DNA of 64,000 nucleotides from Sphingobacteriaceae bacterium (GTDB lineage Bacteria; Bacteroidota; Bacteroidia; B-17B0; Aurantibacillaceae): NCBI GenBank assembly GCA_947480015.1, contig CANKBS010000001.1, positions 124,001 to 188,000 of the forward strand, read 5' to 3'. Shown piece by piece: positions 36,098 to 45,700 of this stretch (position 1 is its first letter; each line of letters starts with the position of its first letter). The notes under the pieces were generated by a model. It saw only the letters and a program-made list of their open reading frames with translations, ran no database searches and was not told where the DNA came from. The position numbers and the translations under genes were made by a program.

Positions 36098-38347
36098 ATG
36101 AAAAAACAATTACTACTCGGCGCAGCCTTATTAGCAGCAATAAGCGCTTTTCCGCAAAATGGCAAAGTTAAAACTCAACCAGTAAAGGTGGTTGACTTTG
36201 CCCAAAAACTGGCTATTAAGAATCAGGTAATTACTAATGCTGTTGAAGGTACTGGTGTTGCTCAGCAGAATGCTGTTAAGCCAATTGGTCCAGTAATGAA
36301 TCCAAATGATGCATCTGCTACAACAGCGGCTTCAACGTTTTCTATTACATGGAAGCCAATTAGCGGTTCTATGAATATTTATGGTGTTTTGGTGAGTAAT
36401 TCAAAGCCTGTGCAATATAACAATGAATTAAACGCAGTAGCATTTATTCATAGGAAATCTTCTACGTATCAACCGTCTCCATTTCCAACACCGCTTGGCG
36501 CTGAAACTGGTGCAATTGTTGGTATGGTAACGCAAGATTGGGGCAAAACTTGGGACAGTACGTGTATACAAAATAGTAACACAAACTGGGCTCGTTACCC
36601 TCAAGGTGGAATCTATAGTGCTACAGGAAACACTAATATTGCTAATGCCTATATTATTGCAACCGGACCAATTACGCAAGCTAATACAGCTTTAGGTTGG
36701 ACAGGAAGTTACTTATCGAGTAAGCAATTAGATACGGTTCATGGCGCTCGTTACAATAACGTAGCTTCTACTGTAGCTAATGCACAACAATTTATCGCGA
36801 ATACTGCTCCTTATGGAACTGCAGGAAAATTTGATTTCCCTAGAACGGATTTCACTTCTACTGATGATGGTGTGGTTAGAACCTTAGGTTTTATTGCTAA
36901 TAACGTTAACGGATCAGGTGTTAGTTATGGTTGGAGAGGTGCACGTGTTTTAAAGGGTAATTTTAATTCAGGTGTATTTAACTGGTCTGGTGATTCTATC
37001 ATTCCGCCGGTTGTAATTAATGGTAACAGCAGTACAGGTCAGGTCATTGGTACTCCTCATATGGCTTGGAACGAATCAGGAACAGTTGGTTACGTATGGT
37101 TTATTGGTTGTCGTCAAGGCGCAACTGGTGCTAACAGAGGCTATCAACCAATAGTTTATAAAACAAGTAACAGTGGTGGATCTTGGTCTTTAATGTCGGG
37201 TATCGACTTTAACCAAGTGGGATTTGCAGTTCCAGTGTTAGATCATATTCCTTCTGTAAGATCAAATACAGCTTTAACTATTCCGTTTTTCAATTTTGGC
37301 GAAGGTATCGACGCTACGGTTGACATGAACGATCACTTACACATCGTATCTACAATTGTTGGAACAGCTAAATCGCATAATGATTCATTAGGGTATACGT
37401 ATAATTTTAATAATGCTGATGGTGAAATTTACTCTTTCCCTCATGTGCCGGGTCAACGCCCATACATCTATGACTTTATGGAAACGGCTACTGGTTGGAC
37501 TGTTGCTGTAATTGACTCCATGTCAACAGAAGCCCCGGGTGAAACTTTAGGTTCAGATGGTTATGCTTCTAATCCTTGGGATCCAGCTGGCGGAAGCGGT
37601 ACTGATAAAGTTAGTTCAGACGCTCGTATTCAAGTTAGTCGCACTACCGATGGCAAATATGTTGTTTATACTTGGGCTGAATCAGATACGGCTTTTACAG
37701 ACAATCAGGTAAAATGGAATCAACATCCTGATATCAAAGCGCGAATGATGAAAGTTTCTACAGGTATTGTTAATCCTAATGAAATCAATGTAACTAGTCC
37801 AGCTGTGGGTTTAAATCCATTAGTTGCAAGTAGAGCTCAAATGCATTATGTTTCTGCAAAATGTGCTGTTGTTAGTACTTCTGCTTCTGCAGGTATTGCT
37901 ATTGGCCTTGCCATGACTGTTTCAAACAATCAAAATACGCCAATGACTCAATTATTATCTAACACACATTGGTTTACTGCCGCTACATTAAATTTTGATA
38001 ATGTGAGTGATGCAAACATTTCTTATCCTTCTAAACCAGGTAAAGTAACTGGTCCGGTTAATGGTGTAGGCATAGCAGTGGCAAACTTAAACAGCACTGC
38101 CAATAGTGTTATTTTCCCTAATCCTGCCTCTAATAATGCAAGTTTAGTGATTGGTTTAAAAGACAACACGAAAGTAAAATTAACCGTATTAAATGCAATG
38201 GGTCAAGTTGTAAAATCAATGGTTGCTGAAGGGCAAACTGGCGACAATACAATTAACATAGATTTAAGTGGTTTATCAAGCGGAGTATATTTGGTTTCAG
38301 TAAATGTTGGTAATGCAACAAGCACTAAAAAACTGATCGTAGAATAA
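36098..38347 (+). CDS. T9SS type A sorting domain protein (paralogue 1)
   Basis: The 749-residue secreted protein starts MKKQLLLGAALLAAISAFPQ (signal peptide) and ends in a type A T9SS sorting domain (VIFPNPASNNASLVIGLKDN to STKKLIVE). The body has no domain I recognise; it contains many G/N/S/T residues and recurring blocks such as STDDGVVRTLGF, HIPSVRSNTALTIPFFN and RTTDGKYVVYTWAESDTAF, which read like a propeller-type fold. The next gene encodes a clearly related protein over almost the whole length. It is inferred to be surface-exposed. Transcription ends at the hairpin at 38368-38398. Confidence 0.9.
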   Translation: MKKQLLLGAALLAAISAFPQNGKVKTQPVKVVDFAQKLAIKNQVITNAVEGTGVAQQNAVKPIGPVMNPNDASATTAASTFSITWKPISGSMNIYGVLVSNSKPVQYNNELNAVAFIHRKSSTYQPSPFPTPLGAETGAIVGMVTQDWGKTWDSTCIQNSNTNWARYPQGGIYSATGNTNIANAYIIATGPITQANTALGWTGSYLSSKQLDTVHGARYNNVASTVANAQQFIANTAPYGTAGKFDFPRTDFTSTDDGVVRTLGFIANNVNGSGVSYGWRGARVLKGNFNSGVFNWSGDSIIPPVVINGNSSTGQVIGTPHMAWNESGTVGYVWFIGCRQGATGANRGYQPIVYKTSNSGGSWSLMSGIDFNQVGFAVPVLDHIPSVRSNTALTIPFFNFGEGIDATVDMNDHLHIVSTIVGTAKSHNDSLGYTYNFNNADGEIYSFPHVPGQRPYIYDFMETATGWTVAVIDSMSTEAPGETLGSDGYASNPWDPAGGSGTDKVSSDARIQVSRTTDGKYVVYTWAESDTAFTDNQVKWNQHPDIKARMMKVSTGIVNPNEINVTSPAVGLNPLVASRAQMHYVSAKCAVVSTSASAGIAIGLAMTVSNNQNTPMTQLLSNTHWFTAATLNFDNVSDANISYPSKPGKVTGPVNGVGIAVANLNSTANSVIFPNPASNNASLVIGLKDNTKVKLTVLNAMGQVVKSMVAEGQTGDNTINIDLSGLSSGVYLVSVNVGNATSTKKLIVE

Positions 38348-38367
38348 TTTTTTGACTCTCAACAAAT

Positions 38368-38398
38368 AAAAAGCCGCTCTAAAAGAGCGGCTTTTTTT
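38368..38398 (+). terminator. terminator between the two T9SS paralogues
   Basis: AAAAGCCGCTCT and AGAGCGGCTTTTTTT form a perfect stem around AAA, with a T tract. The second paralogue must therefore have its own promoter. Confidence 0.85.
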
Positions 38399-38476
38399 AT
38401 GGACCATATCGCTTTATTGTTTAACTGGTTTAAACAAAGTAATTTGATTACATTTATATGAGTAAACTATCAAACC

Positions 38477-40699
38477 ATGAAAAAACAATTACTTGCAGGA
38501 CTTGCAATATTCGCAGTCATCAGTGTATTTTCTCAAAACCCAAAATCGACTCTACAGCCGAGAGCAGTTGATATGTCGGAAAAAATCGCACATAAATTTA
38601 ATAGGGTTTTCGTGAACGAGGATCCTAATTTAAATCAACATGCAGTTAAGCCAATAGGGCCAGTGATACCTAATGATGTTGTTCAGGCCAGGACCGCTGC
38701 CTCAAGTTATTCGATAACGTGGAAGCCATTAAGTGGGTCGATGAATATTTATGGCATGTTGGAAGAGACTTCTAAATGTTTGCAATATAACAATGAATTA
38801 AATGCGGTGAGTTTTGTGCATCGCAAATCGGCTACTTATCAGCCATCACCATTTCCAGCACCTTTGGGTGCAGAGACTGGAGCTATTGTGAGTATGCTTA
38901 CACAGGATTGGGGTGCTAAATGGGATAGCACTTGTGTTTGGAATAATAATACCAATTGGGCGCGTTATCCACAAGGTGGCATATATTCGGCAGCAGGCAA
39001 TACGAATATTGCCAATGCCTATATTGTTGCTTCTGGGCCATTAACACCGGCAGCCGGAAGCTGGATTGGAAGTTATTTAGCATCAAAACAACTCGACACC
39101 CTGCATGGTGCCGGATTAAATAATATAGCGAGTGTTGTACCCAATGCACAACAATTTATTGCAAACACCCCGCCATTTGGCTCTGCCGGTAAATTTGATT
39201 ATCCAAGCTGGGATTTTACGTCAACAGATGATGGATTAGTAAGAACGTTGGGTCAGATTGTAAATGATTTTAATTCGACAACTGCACTAGGAAGAGGTTT
39301 TAGAGGTGCACGGGTTTTAAAAGGTGTATTTAATTCCGGTGTTTTTAATTGGATAGGTGATTCAGTAATTATTTCGGCAATTACTTTAGGGAGTGGCGCC
39401 ATAGCAACCATTGGAGGGGCGCACATGGCATGGAACGAAGCCGGGAATGTTGGTTACGTTTGGGTGCTTGGCTCCCGTCAAGGGGCTACTGGCGCGAATA
39501 TTGGCTATCAACCAATTGTTTATAAAACCACTAACAGTGGCACGTCATGGTCATTATTAAGTGGTATTAATTTTAATAATCCCGCATTTAAAGTGCCGGT
39601 ACTTGATCATATTCCGGGCGTATCCGCTAATCCAACATTAACTATTCCATTCTTTAATCCAACCGAAAGTATGGATTGTACAGTGGATAAAAATGATAAA
39701 TTACACATTGTAAGTACCATCATAGGAACTTCTAAATCACATCAAGATTCGCTCCTCTATAGTTTTCAATTTCCAAATGCCGATGGCGAAGTATACACTT
39801 ATGCACACGTGCCGGGTCAACGCCCGTATATTTATGATTTTATCGAAACAGCTACAGGTTGGACTGTTGCTGTAGTTGATTCGATGTCAACAGAGGCGCC
39901 GGGCGAACGTTCAGGCGACGATGGCTATGCTTTTAATCCATGGGACGCATCCGGCGGATCAGGCTCTGATAAAGTTAGATCGAATGCAAGTTTACAATTG
40001 AGTCGCACTGCTGATGGAAAATATGTGATATATACTTGGGCTGAATCGGATACGGCATTTACGGATAATAGTGTAAAATGGAATCAGTACCCCGACATTA
40101 AAGCACGAATGATGAATGTCGGCACAGGTGTTATACATAACGTAAAAATTAATGTAACCAACCCCAGTGTCGGTTCAAATCCATTAGTGACAAGCCGTGC
40201 GCAAATGCATCACATTGCGCCAAAATGTGCCGTCGTAAGTTCAACAAATTCGGCAGGCGTTGCCATAGGTTTACCCATGACATTAACCAATAATCAAAAC
40301 ACACCGCTCACCCAGTTGTCGCCTAACACGCATTGGTATACAACGGCCACTCTAAATTTTGATAATGTTTCCGATATTAATATTAAATATCCTGTGAAGC
40401 CCGGAAAATCGAGTATTATAGGGGTTAATGAACAGTCACTCTATAGTGTTATGAGTAGTCTGTTGTTTCCAAATCCTACTAGAAATAGCGCCAACTTATC
40501 TATTACTTTAAATAAAAATTCTGAAGTAAAATTCGAGATCATGAATACCATGGGTCAGGTTTTAAAATCAAGTCAGCAATCGGCTGTTCAGGGAGAAAAC
40601 ACGCTGACGCTTGATCTGAGAGCGCTACCAAACGGGGTGTATTTGGTAAATGTTAGTAGTGATAATGCCAGTAGTATGAAAAAAATAATTATTGAGTAA
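38477..40699 (+). CDS. T9SS type A sorting domain protein (paralogue 2)
   Basis: The 740-residue protein is the tandem paralogue of the preceding gene. It starts MKKQLLAGLAIFAVISVFSQ and aligns in the same order: AVKPIGPVIPN, SITWKPLSGSMNIYGML, YNNELNAVSFVHRKSATYQ, PLGAETGAIVSMLTQDWG, HIPGVSANPTLTIPFFN, ADGKYVIYTWAESDTAFTDN. It ends with VYLVNVSSDNASSMKKIIIE, a type A sorting domain. Differences are spread along the length, so the duplication is old or was followed by divergence. A terminator follows at 40720. Confidence 0.9.
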   Translation: MKKQLLAGLAIFAVISVFSQNPKSTLQPRAVDMSEKIAHKFNRVFVNEDPNLNQHAVKPIGPVIPNDVVQARTAASSYSITWKPLSGSMNIYGMLEETSKCLQYNNELNAVSFVHRKSATYQPSPFPAPLGAETGAIVSMLTQDWGAKWDSTCVWNNNTNWARYPQGGIYSAAGNTNIANAYIVASGPLTPAAGSWIGSYLASKQLDTLHGAGLNNIASVVPNAQQFIANTPPFGSAGKFDYPSWDFTSTDDGLVRTLGQIVNDFNSTTALGRGFRGARVLKGVFNSGVFNWIGDSVIISAITLGSGAIATIGGAHMAWNEAGNVGYVWVLGSRQGATGANIGYQPIVYKTTNSGTSWSLLSGINFNNPAFKVPVLDHIPGVSANPTLTIPFFNPTESMDCTVDKNDKLHIVSTIIGTSKSHQDSLLYSFQFPNADGEVYTYAHVPGQRPYIYDFIETATGWTVAVVDSMSTEAPGERSGDDGYAFNPWDASGGSGSDKVRSNASLQLSRTADGKYVIYTWAESDTAFTDNSVKWNQYPDIKARMMNVGTGVIHNVKINVTNPSVGSNPLVTSRAQMHHIAPKCAVVSSTNSAGVAIGLPMTLTNNQNTPLTQLSPNTHWYTTATLNFDNVSDINIKYPVKPGKSSIIGVNEQSLYSVMSSLLFPNPTRNSANLSITLNKNSEVKFEIMNTMGQVLKSSQQSAVQGENTLTLDLRALPNGVYLVNVSSDNASSMKKIIIE

Positions 40700-40719
40700 A
40701 TTAAAAGTTAATGCATGTA

Positions 40720-40750
40720 AAAAAAGCCATCCTGTAAGTATGGCTTTTTT
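40720..40750 (+). terminator. terminator after the second paralogue
   Basis: AAAAAGCCAT and ATGGCTTTTT pair around CCTGTAAGT, followed by T residues; a good intrinsic terminator. Confidence 0.75.
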
Positions 40751-40931
40751 ATCTGAAATAAAATCATAACGCATAGCCTAATCTCTTTTAAAGCCTTGCA
40801 GGCTAGGTGTTAAATGTAGTCACTTACAAATATCCCAAATTCTTTGGCTGATATATGCGCATACACTCATGGCAGTTCGCTTAAATGTGCCTTAGCAAGT
40901 GCAAAATTGTTTGCATTAAATCGACCTATTT

Positions 40932-42191
40932 TTATTTTTGGAGTTTATCTAAGGCTTGTTTTAGGTTTTCAAATACGCCTGCAATGTCCTGCACCTTACT
41001 TGTGCCAACCGATAATCTATACCAGTTAGAGGTTTCAGGCGAACCAAAGGCATAAAAAGGCACCAGTGCTAATTTAGCCTCGTTCAATAAATAAGCCGTT
41101 ACATCCTTTGTTGTTTCAAGAGCGTTACCCTCTGATGTTTTTTGACCGTGCAAGGCAAATTGTACCGTTAAATAAATGGCAGCTTGTGGTGAAATGGCAT
41201 CCACCTTAAAGCCACGTTTTTTAAGGTCCTTAAAGCCTTTATAAAAAAGGTTTAAACGGGTATTTATTTTTGTTTTTTGTTGAACTAAATAGCTGTCGTA
41301 ATGATTGAGGTTGGATAAATAATTTGCAGTGGCTACTTGTTCGGCCTTTGGTGCCCAGGCCCCAATATGTGTTAAAACAGCTTTCATTTTATCTATGATC
41401 AGTTTTGGGCCCATACTCCAGCCGACACGAACACCGGTGGCCGACAAGGATTTAGAAATACCATCCACAAATACCGTATAGTCTTTCATTTCGGGACGAA
41501 GGCTAACCGGGTCGTAATGATTGATACCTTCATATAACAGCGCCCAGTAGATTTGATCATACATTAAATACAAGGGTTTTTTTATGCCTTTACGTTTTTT
41601 ATTTTCCTCTAGAATTAAATCACAAATCTCTTCAAGACCTTCTTTGGTAAATACTGTTCCGGTAGGATTTTGAGGCGAACACAGGGTGATAAGATTTAAA
41701 TACGACACGTGCGGTTTAATATCGGCCGCACAAGGCATAAAATTTTGTTCAGGACTCGTTTCAATGGCTATGGCCTTTGCGCCGTTTAAATAGGTGTAAT
41801 GATTGTTGTTCCAAGATGGTGTAGCAAATAAAACAAAATCATTCGGGTCAACCAACACTCTGAAGATACTGTAAATAACAGGACGAGCGCCACCCGCAAT
41901 TAATATTTCATCTTCTTTGTATAATAAACCTGCACGTAATTCGAGTAAATTTGAAACCGCTTTTCTTAATTCCAACATGCCATCGGCTGCCGGATAATTG
42001 GTTTGATCATTTGTGTAGGCCTCAAGGATATATTGTTTTAACTCAGTAGGAATCGGAAACTCTTTTGGGTCGAAATCACCAATGGTGAAATTGTAAATCT
42101 TTTCACCTTTTTTTATTTTTTCGTTTACTTCGCCGGCAAGTTTTATTATTTCAGAGCCGATAATATTTTCGGCTAGTTTAGAGACATTCAT
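40932..42191 (-). CDS. pyridoxal-phosphate aminotransferase, class I/II
   Basis: The 419-residue fold type I aminotransferase has the family blocks NFTIGDFDPKEFPIP, NYPAADGMLELRKAVSNLL, TLCSPQNPTGTVFTKEGLEE and YDQIYWALLYEG. The PLP-binding lysine lies in DGISKSLSATGVRVGWSMG, and the C-terminal arginine segment is RLSVGTSKVQDIAG. It transfers an amino group between an amino acid and a 2-oxo acid in the cytoplasm; the substrate is not clear. The frame upstream of 42191 (MHKKLA) is not part of the family. The gene is separate from its neighbours. Confidence 0.9.
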   Translation of the reverse strand: MNVSKLAENIIGSEIIKLAGEVNEKIKKGEKIYNFTIGDFDPKEFPIPTELKQYILEAYTNDQTNYPAADGMLELRKAVSNLLELRAGLLYKEDEILIAGGARPVIYSIFRVLVDPNDFVLFATPSWNNNHYTYLNGAKAIAIETSPEQNFMPCAADIKPHVSYLNLITLCSPQNPTGTVFTKEGLEEICDLILEENKKRKGIKKPLYLMYDQIYWALLYEGINHYDPVSLRPEMKDYTVFVDGISKSLSATGVRVGWSMGPKLIIDKMKAVLTHIGAWAPKAEQVATANYLSNLNHYDSYLVQQKTKINTRLNLFYKGFKDLKKRGFKVDAISPQAAIYLTVQFALHGQKTSEGNALETTKDVTAYLLNEAKLALVPFYAFGSPETSNWYRLSVGTSKVQDIAGVFENLKQALDKLQK

Positions 42192-42397
42192 GGCTAATTT
42201 TTTGTGCAATATTAGAATTAAACTGTCACAAAACTAAATAAATTTATAAGTTGAAATGAATAAGTTACAATGCACCTTGATGGAATTCGACGACGGAATT
42301 AGCCTTATCGTCATAAGGAAACGCCAATCTGTCTAAAACCACTTTAAAAAATGAGGAAAATAATACCTTTAAGCGGGGGTTTGTTTTAAGCCCCAAA

Positions 42398-42411
42398 CTA
42401 AACCGATTAAG
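42398..42411. promoter_or_regulatory. possible LacI-family auto-operator
   Basis: CTAAACCGATTAAG is an imperfect palindrome with a central CG (left half CTAAACC, right half reverse-complement CTTAATC). It lies 18 bases before the LacI-type gene. Central-CG palindromes are typical operators of this family, but the match is not perfect. Confidence 0.3.
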
Positions 42412-42429
42412 AAAAATTTCATCTCGAAA

Positions 42430-43437
42430 ATGAGGCGACTGCAATTAGAGGATCTTTCAAAAAAATTAGGCTATTCGAAAACGCTCATTTCCATGGTGTT
42501 AAATGGAAAAGGGAATCAATATGGGATTAGTAAAAAAACTCAAGCTACCGTTTTAGACACCATTGCGAAATTAAATTACGCTCCCAATAAATTTGCCAAA
42601 TCACTGAGAACCGGCAAAAGTTATTTTATAGGATTAATCGTGACTGACCTTTCCAATCCTTTTTATTCAACCATTGCAAAAAGCATCGAAAGTATTCTTT
42701 TTGAAAGTGAGTATAATTTGATGGTTTGTAGTACCGATGAAAGCATTGAGCGCGAAAAACTATTGGTTGAAATGATGGTTAATCAGCAAGGCGTTGATGG
42801 TTTAATAGTCGCTTCTACTTTCAAGAATGCTTCCTTTTATGAGCAAGCGCGTTTTGCAAAAACACCCATCGTTTTTATCGACCGCGTTGTTCCTTTGTTT
42901 AATGCAAATTACGTGGTTATTGATAATTATGGCGCCTCGATGGATGTTATTAACCATTTGATAAAAAAAGGCTGTGGTAAAATTGCTTGTTTTGCGATTA
43001 CTCCTTTGTACTTAAGTACTATTGAAGATCGTTTGAACGGGTATAGAAATGCCTTACATAAAAACGGTTTGCCGGTGGATGAAAGTTATATAAAGGCAGT
43101 AAATTTTAATCACATTAGCGAAGATGTGGAAAAGGGTTTACATGAATTTAAAAAGGCCCATGTTAGGCTGGACGCTGTGTTTGCTCTCAATAACCATATT
43201 GCTGTAGCATTAATGAAGGCTTTGAAGAAAAAGGAATTTGAGTTATTTGCCCACGTAGAGATAGCTTGTTTTGACGACATTGATTTATTTAATATTGCGG
43301 ACAAAAAAGTAACCTCTGTTTCGCAACCCATTGAAGACATTGGAAAAAATTCTTCAACCTTATTATTAGATTTGATTTCAGGAAAACAAACCAGTAAATC
43401 AAATGTGGTTCTTTCTACTAAACTGATCGCGCGTTAG
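42430..43437 (+). CDS. LacI family transcriptional regulator
   Basis: The 335-residue protein has an N-terminal LacI HTH (LQLEDLSKKLGYSKTLISMV, LNGKGNQYGISKKTQATVLD) and hinge (LNYAPNKFAKSLRTGKSY). A periplasmic-binding-protein-like effector domain follows (FIGLIVTDLSNPFYSTIAKS, QQGVDGLIVAS, YGASMDVINHLIKKGCGKIA). Such proteins repress sugar-use genes until a ligand binds. No transporter, SusCD pair or glycoside hydrolase is adjacent, so its regulon is elsewhere or unknown. The 3' end overlaps the convergent SprT gene by 20 bases. Confidence 0.93.
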   Translation: MRRLQLEDLSKKLGYSKTLISMVLNGKGNQYGISKKTQATVLDTIAKLNYAPNKFAKSLRTGKSYFIGLIVTDLSNPFYSTIAKSIESILFESEYNLMVCSTDESIEREKLLVEMMVNQQGVDGLIVASTFKNASFYEQARFAKTPIVFIDRVVPLFNANYVVIDNYGASMDVINHLIKKGCGKIACFAITPLYLSTIEDRLNGYRNALHKNGLPVDESYIKAVNFNHISEDVEKGLHEFKKAHVRLDAVFALNNHIAVALMKALKKKEFELFAHVEIACFDDIDLFNIADKKVTSVSQPIEDIGKNSSTLLLDLISGKQTSKSNVVLSTKLIAR

Positions 43438-44068
43438 AAGGTTCAAAGAATTCTACTTCCACCAAAGGATTAAATAGATAAGTCATGCCTGTTGTAATTT
43501 CTTTACATTTAAACCGTTTCCGAATACGCTCACCTTTTTGAAACACTCTTGAGCCATTGTATAAAAACATGGCGTTTAAAGGCAGGTATTCCAGAAAAAC
43601 GGTATCTGAATTATCATCGTGCAATTTTAAGGTTCGCAAGAGGTTCACATCCGAACAACTGGACGCAGCAGGGTTTTGCATGTATTTACGAAGGGCAGAA
43701 AAAACTTCCAATGGAAACATATCGGTGTTTAAAAAGGGTTGAATGAGTTGCTGGAAATTTTGTTTCCATTCGCGACCATGTGGATTGACCGAATTTTTGT
43801 GTTGATTATAAGTTACCAAATGCGCTACTTCATGTACCAGGGTTATTAAAAAAGCAAATTTATTTAAATTGTGATTGATGGTAATGGTGTGATTGGCACC
43901 GGCCCGGGGCGAGGTGTAATCACCCAAGCGGGTACTTCTTTCTTTTTTAATTTTTAATTTAAAATCAAATTCTACTATCCATTGCGCAATGAGGGTAACG
44001 CTCTGCTCCGGCAAATATTTTTTCAATATTTCCGAATTCTTTTGATACTGAACTGCTCTTAAATCCAC
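43418..44068 (-). CDS. SprT-like zinc metalloprotease domain protein
   Basis: The 216-residue protein has the metallopeptidase motif HEVAH at residues 79-83, with the third ligand H97 in NPHGREW. This is the SprT/Spartan-like catalytic pattern. Residues TYTSPRAGANH-like and FAFLITLVHEVAHLVTYNQH surround the site. The C-terminal region (FKCKEITTGMTYLFN) replaces the usual SprT zinc ribbon. The protein has no signal peptide. The substrate is unknown; eukaryotic relatives cut DNA-crosslinked proteins. It is convergent with the LacI gene and divergent to nadE. Confidence 0.85.
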   Translation of the reverse strand: MDLRAVQYQKNSEILKKYLPEQSVTLIAQWIVEFDFKLKIKKERSTRLGDYTSPRAGANHTITINHNLNKFAFLITLVHEVAHLVTYNQHKNSVNPHGREWKQNFQQLIQPFLNTDMFPLEVFSALRKYMQNPAASSCSDVNLLRTLKLHDDNSDTVFLEYLPLNAMFLYNGSRVFQKGERIRKRFKCKEITTGMTYLFNPLVEVEFFEPSNARSV

Positions 44069-44082
44069 CGTTTAAATTTAAT

Positions 44083-44090
44083 TATCTTTG
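44083..44090 (+). promoter_or_regulatory. candidate -7 element for nadE
   Basis: TATCTTTG is an exact TAnnTTTG match, 49 bases before the nadE ATG. No -33 element at 19-21 bases is clear. Confidence 0.35.
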
Positions 44091-44138
44091 TCTGAAATAA
44101 GGCATCAAAAGACTAACTTTACAAACATATTTTGGTTA

Positions 44139-44918
44139 ATGGATAATAAAAAAGTTGTTGAACACATTGTTAGCTGGTTAACAAATTATGTCGAAACGTC
44201 GGGTACACAGGGCTTTGTGATTGGCATTTCAGGAGGCATCGACAGTGCGGTCACCTCTACACTCTGCGCTCTAACCGGAAAAAAGGTGATTGTTCTAAAT
44301 ATGCCCATCAGACAATTTAAAACCGAATTTGACCGCAGTAATGAGCACATTGAGTGGCTGCAACAAAACTTTTCTAATGTGGAAGCAGATAAGGTGGATC
44401 TGACAAGTGCGCTTGAAAATTTAGAAACTATTTTCCCGAAACAGATCCAGGATTTTTTAACCATGGCCAATACCCGTGCCCGCTTAAGAATGATAAGTTT
44501 GTATGCCTTTGCCACGCACCATAAATTACTGGTGGCGGGTACCGGTAATAAGGTGGAAGACTTTGGTGTTGGTTTTTTTACCAAGTATGGTGATGGAGGC
44601 GTCGATTTGAGTCCAATTGCCGACCTTTACAAAACGCAGGTTTATGACTTGGCTAAAGAATTGGGGGTCGTTAACAGCATACAAGCAGCCAGGCCGACCG
44701 ACGGATTATTTCCGGATGGCAGAACAGATGAAGACCAGATAGGAGCGAGCTATCCCGAACTGGAATGGGCTATGGAGTATATCGAGAGGAAGGAAAACAA
44801 AGAATTAAGTCTACGTGAAAAGGAGGTGTTGGAAATTTACTCAAAACGCAACCGCATCAATCAACATAAAGTGAATCCAATTCCTGTTTGTATCATCCCT
44901 AAACATTTAAAAGCATGA
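44139..44918 (+). CDS. nadE: ammonia-dependent NAD(+) synthase
   Basis: NadE makes NAD from deamido-NAD and ammonia with ATP. The 259-residue protein has the N-type ATP pyrophosphatase motif SGGIDS at 31-36 in VIGISGGIDSAVTSTLC, then NTRARLRMISLYAFA, GTGNKVEDFGVGFFTKYGDG and PTDGLFPDGRTDEDQIG, which define the family. There is no N-terminal glutaminase domain, so this is the ammonia-using short form. The longer frame to 44088 adds a non-family N-terminus, so the ATG at 44139 is chosen. Its stop overlaps the start of the next lipoprotein gene by four bases. Confidence 0.95.
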   Translation: MDNKKVVEHIVSWLTNYVETSGTQGFVIGISGGIDSAVTSTLCALTGKKVIVLNMPIRQFKTEFDRSNEHIEWLQQNFSNVEADKVDLTSALENLETIFPKQIQDFLTMANTRARLRMISLYAFATHHKLLVAGTGNKVEDFGVGFFTKYGDGGVDLSPIADLYKTQVYDLAKELGVVNSIQAARPTDGLFPDGRTDEDQIGASYPELEWAMEYIERKENKELSLREKEVLEIYSKRNRINQHKVNPIPVCIIPKHLKA

Positions 44919-45379
44919 AAAATCTAATCGTCTACATTTCCTTAACAACATTTATTTTTTCGTGTAAAAAAAAGGAAAGTGCCACAAACAATCCAACTCC
45001 TGCGGTGGTGACGCCTCAACTTTCAGTTAAAATTAATGGTGCCACTTACACGTGTAGCTCTTGCTATTCTGCATCTCAGAGTGGCGGATTGAGAGATGTG
45101 AGTTTTTATCTTACAAGCACCGAAGTTATTCGTTTTGCTTGCTCTAAAGTTCCTGTTCCGGGTACTTATGCTTTATCAAAATCTATTTTTTCACCGTCAT
45201 TAATGTTTCAAAATAATTTCACGTATTTTAAAGCTAGTTCAGGCAGTTTAACCATAAGCAGCCTTGATACCAGTAGCAGTGGGGTAATTAATAAATTAGT
45301 AATGAGTTATAATTTTTTGTCTGACACTAATAGTGGAAAATCATATACGATATCCGAAGGAAGTATTAATTTAAAATAA
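44915..45379 (+). CDS. small lipoprotein, DUF6252-like
   Basis: The 154-residue protein starts with a short signal peptide (MKNLIVYISLTTFIFSC) with cysteine at residue 17, then a Lys/Asn/Thr-rich linker and a beta-rich domain (LSVKINGATYTCSSCYSASQ) with a CxxC pair. It resembles the lipoprotein at 9287-9754 in size and layout. It overlaps nadE by four bases (ATGA at 44915-44918), suggesting translational coupling. It is inferred to sit on the periplasmic or outer side of the membrane. The function is unknown. Confidence 0.72.
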   Translation: MKNLIVYISLTTFIFSCKKKESATNNPTPAVVTPQLSVKINGATYTCSSCYSASQSGGLRDVSFYLTSTEVIRFACSKVPVPGTYALSKSIFSPSLMFQNNFTYFKASSGSLTISSLDTSSSGVINKLVMSYNFLSDTNSGKSYTISEGSINLK

Positions 45380-45382
45380 TAA

Positions 45383-45691
45383 ATGATGTTTGGAAAAATG
45401 GGTGATATGATGGGCAAGCTTCAGGAAATGAAGAAAAGGGCGGATGAAATTAAAGAGCGGCTCGATGATACGATTATTAAAAAAGAAGGAGCCGGTGGCG
45501 ATATTCAATTAGAAATAAACGGGAATCGCAAATTCCTTTCACTGCAATTATCAGATGCCCTGCAGCATGGTAATAAAGCTGAATTGGAAAAGCAGTTGCT
45601 TACAACCATAAATAAAGCCATTGACGAAGCTGAAAAAATTAATGCCAACGAAATGAAAAAAGCAGCCAGTGGTATGTTGCCCGGCTTATAA
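45383..45691 (+). CDS. YbaB/EbfC family nucleoid-associated protein
   Basis: The 102-residue protein has an N-terminal helix (GDMMGKLQEMKKRADEIKER), a beta-sheet core (AGGDIQLEINGNRKFLSLQL) and a C-terminal helix (KQLLTTINKAIDEAEKINAN) ending in a Gly-Met-Leu tail. This is the YbaB/EbfC fold, a tweezer-like dimer that binds DNA without strong sequence specificity. In other bacteria it is often next to recR or dnaX, which are not here. It follows the lipoprotein gene by 3 bases and precedes the gamma-carbonic anhydrase gene by 9, so all of nadE to 46222 may be one transcript. Confidence 0.92.
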   Translation: MMFGKMGDMMGKLQEMKKRADEIKERLDDTIIKKEGAGGDIQLEINGNRKFLSLQLSDALQHGNKAELEKQLLTTINKAIDEAEKINANEMKKAASGMLPGL

Positions 45692-45700
45692 ATAAGAATT

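Noticed and set aside
40844-41029. 61-residue plus-strand frame overlapping the aminotransferase 3' end
   Set aside because: It overlaps a confident gene on the other strand and shows no coding features.
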